A DNA stretch of 32,453 bases from JBDKGH01 sp039798265. Its GTDB lineage: Bacteria; Bacteroidota; Bacteroidia; Flavobacteriales_D; Sanyastnellaceae. Below the pieces are notes generated by a model. That model worked only from the letters and a program-made list of their open reading frames with translations. It was not told the DNA's origin and did no database searches. A program made the position numbers and the translations under genes. This document shows positions 27,272 through 32,453 of this stretch, piece after piece. Where the stretch lies: positions 1 through 32,453 of the forward strand of contig JBDKGH010000097.1 in NCBI GenBank assembly GCA_039798265.1. Direction: 5' to 3'. The stretch's first letter is position 1. Each line of letters opens with the position of its first letter.

Positions 27272-29704
27272 TTAGTCCGATTTCTTGGAGCGTTTAGACT
27301 GTTTTTCTTTTGGATCTTCACCATAACCATAGCCATATCCTCCATAACGGTATCCATTGCCATAGCTATATCCATAACCGTATCCGTAGCCATAACCGTA
27401 GCGGTAAGCATATTTACCGTAATAGTATTTCCAACGTTTTTCTTTCACGTTGTTCAATACCAAACAGTTGTTTCGGAGGTTATTTTGATTAAGTACATCT
27501 TCTAGGAAACGAACACCTTGTTTAGTAGCCTTTTCGGTGTTCAAAATGAAGATACCGTAGTGAACTTTTTGAAGCAATACCAAGGAGTCACTGATCAGCA
27601 TCAATGGCGGCGTATCCACGATCACATAGTCATAAATAGATCGGAACGTTTCTAAAAGTTCATCTACTTTTTTATTCAAAATCAATTCCGAAGCGTTCGG
27701 TGGAACAGGGCCTGCTGTTACTACATCAAGGTTTTCTACCTGTGTAGGCATTACAGAATCCAAAATATTGGTACGCCCAATCAAGAAGGATGAAATACCG
27801 CTCACGTTCTGTAAACCGAAAGTCTTGTGAATTTTCGGTTTGTGCATATCGAAGTCGAGGATAATGACCTTCTTACTTGCTTTGGCCAGTACCGTAGCCA
27901 TGTTGGCCGATACAAAGGTTTTACCTTCCCCAGGGTGAAGTGAAGTGATCAAGATGATCTTTCCGCCTGGATCAGGAAGTATGTACTGCAGGTTTGTACG
28001 CATGGAGCGGAAAGCCTCGCTCACGTTACTACGTGGACTGTTCTGAAGCACCAGTGGTTGTTCGTCGCTGTCTTGGTAGTGTGGAATGCTACCCAAAAGC
28101 GAAATCTTCGTAATACTTTTTAGTTCTCGGGTATTCTCAATACGTTCAAAGAATACGGCGCGGATAAGACCAACGATGAAGGAGATTAAAACACCAATAC
28201 CCAAAGCCAGATAAATGATTCCTTTTTTGTCTGGGCCCACCACACCAATGCTTCGTGCTCTCTCGATTACGCTCGTCTGCGGAATGATAGCTGCTTTGGC
28301 AATAACCGTATTGGCTTTCTTCTCCAAAAGGAAGGTGTATAATCCTTCGTTAACGTTTAGTCGACGCTCGATACTCAAAAGGTCGCGCTCAGATTTGGGG
28401 ATCGAAGAAAGTTTTGCTTCCAAACTGCTAATCTGACGCTCCACATCCTTGATACGCGAGTTAATCGCAATCTTGGTGTCACGAGTGTAGCGGAATATGC
28501 TTGTGCGAATGGCTTTGATGGTAGAGTCAATTCGATTAACACGAGAGTCCACCTCAGTAACGTCTACCAACAAACTTGAGCGCTGCTGACCAAGGTTAAA
28601 CAACTCCTGAATCAAATTACGCAAGGTTCCATCTTCACCTTCGAGATAGTTCATTGGAGGAATGGAGTTATTGTCTTTTTCAGTCAATAAGAATTTTTCC
28701 AATGATCCAACGGCCTCATAACGCAATTGTAATTTCCTTCGGTCCAAATCGGCCTGAGTCAAGGCATCAAATGCGGCCACTTGTTCTTGGTCAAGGTCTA
28801 GAATGTCGCGTGCATCTTTGAAATCATCCATCGCTTTTTCGAGCGAGTCCATGATCAAAACGATTTCATCCAACTGACGATCGATGTAGGTCTGTGTATT
28901 CTCGTTGATCGCGATTTGATTCTCTAGTGTAAAATCGATATACACTTGAGCAAGCGTGTCAAGGAAAATTTTTGCTCGAGTAGCTAGTTCGTCCTTGCAA
29001 GTAAGGGTTAAAATACTGGTGTATTCTACGTTCTCAATTTCCAAATTCCTTTTATACTTTCCAATGAGATAGTTTTGGCTATGCACTTGAAATTGGAAGT
29101 TCTGTTCTTTTACAGAAGGCAACCAAGATTCATCCACTAAAGGAGAAAGATTGAGTTGAATGGAAATATTGCCGTCTTCGAAAAGCTTTCCAAACTCAAG
29201 CGTATGAGAAATCTCTTGATTGTTGAGTTTGTAAGAAAGCGTGTAATTCTTTAGATCGATCACCTTGATTTTGATGTCTTGGTTATAAAGCGATCCATCT
29301 AGTTTCTGCCAATCGCACACGATGTCGAAAGCGGAGAATTTTTCTACCTGCGATGTCTTTAATCGACCAACAATGAAGTAACTAATCGAAAAATCAACCT
29401 TTTCTAATACAGACTTAATCAAATCATGGGAGGAAAGAATCCTGCGCTGGTTGGTAACGTCTTGTAGTAAAGAATAATAACCAAGTTCGGAGTAAATCTG
29501 ATTTTGATAGTCATAGGTATCCGATGACTTTAAGAGAATCTCCGTTTTTGCAGCGTAAATATTTTGGAGTCGGTGCGAGTATAAGTACGCAATGATGAGG
29601 GCCAAAATGGCGAATAGCAGCACAATGTGCCAGTTTTTACTTGCAAACTTGATTATGGGACGCAAATCATCTGCGTCCAAAAAGTTGGTCTTTTGTTCTG
29701 CCAT
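27272..29704 (-). CDS. Wzc-like polysaccharide biosynthesis tyrosine autokinase with Tyr-Gly tail
   Basis: 810 residues. Co-polymerase and BY-kinase controlling capsule/exopolysaccharide chain export. An N-terminal Wzz-type domain has membrane helices near residues 33-50 and ~500-520, with a long periplasmic coiled-coil region (VEKFS..., ERQISSLEAKLSSIPKSERDLL) between them. The cytoplasmic kinase has Walker A HPGEGKT (~590), Walker A' IILDFDMHKPK and Walker B VIVDTPPLM. The C-terminal tail has 17 tyrosines in 35 residues (27323-27427), far more than the usual handful, in Tyr-Gly dipeptides. It heads the 22291-29704 operon. Fusion of Wzz and kinase domains is usual in Gram-negative bacteria. 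No Wza, Wzx or Wzy gene is visible in this window. Confidence 0.92.
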   Translation of the reverse strand: MAEQKTNFLDADDLRPIIKFASKNWHIVLLFAILALIIAYLYSHRLQNIYAAKTEILLKSSDTYDYQNQIYSELGYYSLLQDVTNQRRILSSHDLIKSVLEKVDFSISYFIVGRLKTSQVEKFSAFDIVCDWQKLDGSLYNQDIKIKVIDLKNYTLSYKLNNQEISHTLEFGKLFEDGNISIQLNLSPLVDESWLPSVKEQNFQFQVHSQNYLIGKYKRNLEIENVEYTSILTLTCKDELATRAKIFLDTLAQVYIDFTLENQIAINENTQTYIDRQLDEIVLIMDSLEKAMDDFKDARDILDLDQEQVAAFDALTQADLDRRKLQLRYEAVGSLEKFLLTEKDNNSIPPMNYLEGEDGTLRNLIQELFNLGQQRSSLLVDVTEVDSRVNRIDSTIKAIRTSIFRYTRDTKIAINSRIKDVERQISSLEAKLSSIPKSERDLLSIERRLNVNEGLYTFLLEKKANTVIAKAAIIPQTSVIERARSIGVVGPDKKGIIYLALGIGVLISFIVGLIRAVFFERIENTRELKSITKISLLGSIPHYQDSDEQPLVLQNSPRSNVSEAFRSMRTNLQYILPDPGGKIILITSLHPGEGKTFVSANMATVLAKASKKVIILDFDMHKPKIHKTFGLQNVSGISSFLIGRTNILDSVMPTQVENLDVVTAGPVPPNASELILNKKVDELLETFRSIYDYVIVDTPPLMLISDSLVLLQKVHYGIFILNTEKATKQGVRFLEDVLNQNNLRNNCLVLNNVKEKRWKYYYGKYAYRYGYGYGYGYGYSYGNGYRYGGYGYGYGEDPKEKQSKRSKKSD
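27323..27427 (-). repeat. Tyr-Gly repeat tail of the tyrosine autokinase
   Basis: In the kinase C-terminus, 17 of 35 residues are tyrosine, mostly as YG dipeptides (YYYGKYAYRYGYG then further YG, SY, NGY and RY steps). Codons alternate TAT/TAC with GGT/GGC/GGA, so the repeat is in protein and only partly in DNA. These tyrosines are the expected autophosphorylation cluster. Confidence 0.85.
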
Positions 29705-29812
29705 ATACTTTAAAGCGGCTGCTAATATAATGCGGATGTGGTTTTTTTCAGCCGAGGAAAGCTATCGGATGATAAGATTAAACAAAATGGTGTCTTTTTG
29801 CGAATCCTTTTT

Positions 29813-29820
29813 TACCTTTG
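29813..29820 (+). promoter_or_regulatory. Probable promoter -7 element for the exosortase operon
   Basis: TACCTTTG is a perfect match to the Bacteroidota TAnnTTTG consensus, 22 bases before the ATG of the small substrate gene. No -33 TTG lies at the usual ~19-base spacing. A TTTTTG at 29795-29800 is closer (12 bases), so only the -7 element is convincing. Confidence 0.5.
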
Positions 29821-29842
29821 GGGCTCTTATCCGATTTGAAAC

Positions 29843-30052
29843 ATGAAAAAGCTGCTCATCACCATCTGTTTTTTGAGTTTGGGTGTAGTATTCTTCGCTC
29901 AGCCTCCTTCGCCTCCTGCCGGTGGTCCTCCATGCGGTGGTCCTTTTGGTGGTGTATGCCCTATTGATGGCGGCGTTAGCTTCCTCATAGCTGCTGGTTT
30001 AGCTATGGGAGGAAAAAAAGCTTATGATATCAGTCGCAAAAAGGCTAATTAA
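29843..30052 (+). CDS. Small PID-CTERM-like exosortase substrate
   Basis: 69 residues. A signal peptide (residues 1-19, ending VVFFA) leads to a Pro/Gly-rich stretch with Cys31 and Cys39. Next comes a tripartite sorting tail: a CPIDGG motif (residues 39-44), a hydrophobic helix FLIAAGLAMGG (47-57) and a basic end (KK at 58-59, SRKK). This matches the PID-CTERM-type sorting signal known beside Bacteroidota exosortases. If both signal peptide and tail are removed, only about 20 residues remain. The ATG at 29843 is well placed after a promoter-like element, and the exosortase gene follows after 5 bases. What the mature peptide does is not known. Confidence 0.8.
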   Translation: MKKLLITICFLSLGVVFFAQPPSPPAGGPPCGGPFGGVCPIDGGVSFLIAAGLAMGGKKAYDISRKKAN

Positions 30053-30057
30053 TTAGC

Positions 30058-30585
30058 GTGTCCCCCTTTATTCGATTTCTATTATTCGCCTCTGTTCTAT
30101 ATTTAGGATGGTATGGGGCGTATGAGTTCTACCTCAAAGAAAAAACACACATCGATCTGTATGTGATCGATAATTTAGTTTTCCTAGCCGAAGGAATGCT
30201 TCGGGCTATTGGTTTTGATTTAGTCGATTTTTCTCAAATTGATGGTCAGTGGCGAAATCACATGGCCATCGTCAATACTCCCGGTGTTACCATTGGCGCC
30301 CCTTGCGACGGAATTGTTCTATTCGCCTTGTTCGTGGTATTTGTAGTCGCTTTTCCTGGCCCTTGGAAGCACAGAGCGTGGTTCATCCCCTCCGGTCTTC
30401 TTATTATACACCTACTCAACGCCATGCGTGTCGCGGCATTGACAATCATCGTTTATTGGAATGAAAAATGGCTTTCATTTAATCATGATTACACATTCAC
30501 TATCGTCGTGTATTCTGTCGTGATGGTGCTGTGGTGGTGGTGGATCAACGGTTTTTCTGATATCCGCAAAAAAGCCAGCGCATGA
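30058..30585 (+). CDS. Exosortase family transpeptidase-like membrane protein (XrtF/XrtX type)
   Basis: 175 residues, GTG start. Multi-pass inner-membrane protein. The three exosortase active-site residues are present: Cys83 in GAPCDGI, Arg124 in LLNAMRVAALT and His143 in SFNHDYTFT. Membrane helices lie near residues 7-25, 84-100, 110-132 and 148-165. Exosortases cut C-terminal tripartite sorting signals after export and may join the product to another molecule. At 175 residues it is the short single-domain form seen in Bacteroidota, without the extra domains of EpsH-type proteins. The adjacent small gene encodes the likely substrate. The next gene's ATG overlaps its stop by four bases. Assignment to exosortase is firm; the exact XrtF versus XrtX subclass is inferred. 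Confidence 0.88.
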   Translation: MSPFIRFLLFASVLYLGWYGAYEFYLKEKTHIDLYVIDNLVFLAEGMLRAIGFDLVDFSQIDGQWRNHMAIVNTPGVTIGAPCDGIVLFALFVVFVVAFPGPWKHRAWFIPSGLLIIHLLNAMRVAALTIIVYWNEKWLSFNHDYTFTIVVYSVVMVLWWWWINGFSDIRKKASA

Positions 30586-31121
30586 AAGCAAGATTGATCC
30601 TTGTCTATCTCTTCATTTTCGTAGCCTTGGGTTTTTTACAAGAGTTGCTCAAAGTCAATATCAACTATCAGATTGAAGTGGGCGATTCTATTCCTGGTTT
30701 TTTCGATGCTTCTCCCATAGAGCGCAATGAAATGCTGGAAGAGCGATTCGTTTATGCGCCTTTCGATTATTACTATAGTCATGCATCAATCGAAGCGCTG
30801 AGCTACTTTTCTAGAGGTCAATTGGTAATGATGAAATGGGCGCTGACATTGGGTTTAGTTACGCTTTATTATTTCCTGAATACCCGAGTTGTAAAATTAC
30901 TGGTACAAGGTCAAAGAGCAGTAAAGGTGCATTTAGGCTTGTATGTCGCCCTGTTTGGCTTCAGTCTGGGTATTTTCTTAATCGGAAAAATTATCGGCAT
31001 GCAGGAATCAGCTTATGCCATAAGTAGAAAAATTGTGGGTTTTTTGGAAAGCCCTATTTCAATAGCATTTATATGGGCTGGATATAAGCTCGAGCAACTC
31101 CAAAAAGGGAAGGAATCATGA
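30582..31121 (+). CDS. Exosortase-associated four-helix membrane protein
   Basis: 179 residues. Hydrophobic helices near residues 4-20, 83-100, 117-138 and 156-171; between the first two lies a ~60-residue hydrophilic loop rich in acidic and aromatic residues (GFFDASPIERNEMLEERFVYAPFDYYYSH), probably periplasmic. The gene starts within the exosortase stop (ATGA overlap), so the two are translationally coupled. Position and topology match the small membrane proteins found next to Bacteroidota exosortases (exosortase-associated protein families), but I see no catalytic motif. Likely a partner or regulator of the exosortase. The next gene again overlaps its stop by ATGA. Confidence 0.7.
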   Translation: MKARLILVYLFIFVALGFLQELLKVNINYQIEVGDSIPGFFDASPIERNEMLEERFVYAPFDYYYSHASIEALSYFSRGQLVMMKWALTLGLVTLYYFLNTRVVKLLVQGQRAVKVHLGLYVALFGFSLGIFLIGKIIGMQESAYAISRKIVGFLESPISIAFIWAGYKLEQLQKGKES

Positions 31122-31600
31122 AAGAACTAAAAGATATGCCAGGGCACAGCAGATTGTGGGTCTACACCTGCAATCAACCCATCGAAGGAGAGTTAAAAAC
31201 CCAGATTGAATCGGAAATGAAATCCTTCATTACGGGTTGGTCCTCTCATGGAGCAACGATGAATGCGCTTGCCGAAGTGGTCAATAAGTTCTTCCTCATC
31301 ATTGCTCTGGATGAATCATCGGCTGGGGCAAGTGGATGTGGTATTGATAAATCAGTCAAAAAGATTCAGGAACTCGAACACAAGTTGGGAATTCAACTGT
31401 TAAACCGTCAATTAGTAGTCTTTGAAAACGAAGGGACGCAACAGGTACCGCTTCACCAGTTTTGGGCGATGAGAAAGGCGGGTTTAATCAATGGTAATAC
31501 TTTGGTTTATAACAGCTTGGTTAAAAATATAGCCGAGTATAAAGAGTCGTGGTGTGTTCCTTTTGATTTATCATGGCACAAAGACGTGTGGGGTAGGTAG
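31118..31600 (+). CDS. Conserved Bacteroidota protein, often misnamed 'ABC transporter ATPase'
   Basis: 160 residues, soluble, no signal peptide or membrane helix. It carries the family's features: MPGHSRLWVYTCNQPI near the start, FITGWSSHGATMNA, the acidic GCGIDKSVKKIQELE segment, and the ending WCVPFDLSWHKDVW. Homologues in Flavobacteriia are commonly labelled ABC transporter ATPase, yet no Walker A (GxxxxGKS/T), signature or Walker B motif is present, so the label is not supported. Function unknown. Its ATG overlaps the stop of the exosortase-associated gene by four bases, so it is part of that operon here, but whether it contributes to sorting is uncertain. Confidence 0.82.
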   Translation: MKELKDMPGHSRLWVYTCNQPIEGELKTQIESEMKSFITGWSSHGATMNALAEVVNKFFLIIALDESSAGASGCGIDKSVKKIQELEHKLGIQLLNRQLVVFENEGTQQVPLHQFWAMRKAGLINGNTLVYNSLVKNIAEYKESWCVPFDLSWHKDVWGR

Positions 31601-31866
31601 TTTTACTTTTGGAACTTGTTCATTATCATTTTAGTAATTCAGATAACGGGCTGTTTTTTGTAGGCTTTCAACCATTAGTGGAAAAAAAAATCAGCCTTCT
31701 ACGCTGAAATTTCAATTTATAGCCCTACTTTTCGCAAGCTTTTCCTACTTACTTAACCGACGCTAGCTATGTTCTTTTCACTAGTTTTCGGTACGTTAAT
31801 AGAGCCTTTGCAGGCTTGGAAATGCGACTTGTTGTGTACGTTTTAACCAAACCAAAACCAAATACT
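31601..31866. other. Intergenic region with small hairpins and a candidate promoter
   Basis: 266 bases without a gene. TCAGC/GCTGA (31691-31705) forms a 5-bp stem that on the minus strand is followed by nine Ts; on the plus strand it is not a good terminator. AGCCT/AGGCT (31803-31816) is a second small hairpin. A TACGTTTT at 31837-31844, with TTG 18 bases upstream (31816-31818), resembles a Bacteroidota promoter for the next gene, 22 bases before its ATG. Confidence 0.4.
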
Positions 31867-32453
31867 ATGAAAAGGTTTTTTACTAAATTGTCGTTTCTTT
31901 TGACTGTTGGGGCAGCATTGCTGTCAACAACAGGATGGGGACAGACTACTTGCGGAACGGCCGTGCCGTTGGCTTGTGGTTCAGCCCACGTAACTGGCAA
32001 CACAGTCGGTGTAGCCAATGATAACGCTGGCTCAGGCGCAGGAACTTGCGCAGGGGTAACTGTTATCGCTAATGGTCAGTACTGGTACTCAATTACCGCT
32101 CCTTCAAACGGTAACATTACTCTTTCTACTGACTATGCGGGAACTGATTACGATACGCGTATCAACGTGTACACTGGTTCTTGTGGTGCTCTTACTTGCG
32201 TGGCCGCTGACGATGATGGTGGTGTAACCTTTGTAAACGGATGGACATCTGTGGTGAATTTCAATATCACTGCAGGTACCACATACCTTGTTCGTGTAGG
32301 TGCTTACAGCCTTGCTGACGAAGGTAGCTTTGAAATGTCAATCGAATGTCAATTGGCTTCTGATGGCTGTACAGATAACACTGCGTGTAACTACAGCGCT
32401 GAAGCTACAAACGATGATGGTTCATGCTGCTATGACAACTGTCTTACCATCAA
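31867..32453 (+). CDS. Secreted PPC-domain protein with Cys-Asn-Tyr repeat (3' end cut by window edge)
   Basis: An open frame of 195 codons from ATG 31867 to the window end, with no stop. Signal peptide MKRFFTKLSFLLTVGAALLSTTGWG. Residues ~30-150 resemble a PPC-like beta-sandwich: YWYSITAPSNGNITLSTDY, TRINVYTGSCG, CVAADDDGG, ITAGTTYLVRVGAY. From ~159 a calcium-type repeat begins (CTDNTACNYSAEATNDDGSC), a pattern found in long extracellular proteins of Flavobacteriales, often T9SS substrates. The rest, including any sorting domain, lies beyond the window. It is 266 bases after the exosortase operon and may have its own promoter. Confidence 0.8.
   Translation, partial: MKRFFTKLSFLLTVGAALLSTTGWGQTTCGTAVPLACGSAHVTGNTVGVANDNAGSGAGTCAGVTVIANGQYWYSITAPSNGNITLSTDYAGTDYDTRINVYTGSCGALTCVAADDDGGVTFVNGWTSVVNFNITAGTTYLVRVGAYSLADEGSFEMSIECQLASDGCTDNTACNYSAEATNDDGSCCYDNCLTI

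Noticed and set aside
31118..31600. ABC transporter ATPase identity for the 160-residue protein
   Set aside because: No Walker A, signature or Walker B motif; the common database label appears to be a propagated error.
31767..32018. Minus-strand open frame of 83 codons opposite the last gene
   Set aside because: The plus strand encodes a signal peptide and PPC-like domain in this stretch; the minus frame has no recognisable feature.

Overview
The window comes from a member of the Bacteroidota, most likely the order Flavobacteriales. The support is direct. There are two giant secreted proteins carrying type IX secretion (T9SS) C-terminal sorting domains, one of type B (gliding-motility CHU_C-like) and one of type A. 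A PorP/SprF outer-membrane protein is present. TAnnTTTG-like promoter elements lie ahead of several genes. Housekeeping genes (mutS, clpX, priA, clpP) show the chromosome is bacterial core DNA with accessory loci inserted between them. I cannot name genus or species from sequence alone.

Layout. Positions 1-9851 (minus strand) hold an adhesin/secretion unit. A 2818-residue protein is built from 18 cadherin/Ig-like units and 12 calcium-binding (TSP3-like) modules. It is followed by a PorP/SprF family protein and the start of a TPR-containing, PorE-like periplasmic protein that runs off the left edge. Positions 10155-16761 (minus) hold mutS, clpX and priA. Positions 16866-21269 (minus) hold a 1467-residue secreted protein with 14 four-cysteine Ig/HYR-like units and a type A sorting domain. 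Positions 21509-22192 (minus) hold clpP.

Positions 22291-29704 (minus) form a surface-polysaccharide operon. In transcription order it encodes a Wzc-like tyrosine autokinase with a remarkable Tyr-Gly tail, a family 2 glycosyltransferase, an SpsF-like cytidylyltransferase, a glutamate-1-semialdehyde-aminomutase-like PLP enzyme, a short-chain dehydrogenase and an aminopeptidase-like (DUF4910-type) protein. Gene overlaps and short gaps suggest co-transcription. The enzyme set suggests synthesis of a nucleotide-activated amino or acidic sugar.

Positions 29843-31600 (plus) are a divergently transcribed exosortase cassette. It encodes a 69-residue protein with a signal peptide and a PID-CTERM-like tripartite tail, an exosortase with intact Cys/Arg/His residues, a four-helix membrane protein, and a conserved soluble protein often mislabelled 'ABC transporter ATPase'. 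Two ATGA overlaps couple the last three genes. This is the most interesting system in the window because the only visible substrate would shrink to a peptide of roughly 20 residues after processing. From 31867 to the right edge a secreted PPC-domain/Cys-repeat protein begins and is cut off.

The window is therefore dominated by cell-surface biology: giant repeat adhesins exported by T9SS, a capsule/exopolysaccharide locus and an exosortase sorting system, interleaved with conserved genes for mismatch repair, replication restart and Clp proteolysis. No rRNA, tRNA, CRISPR, transposase or phage genes were seen.
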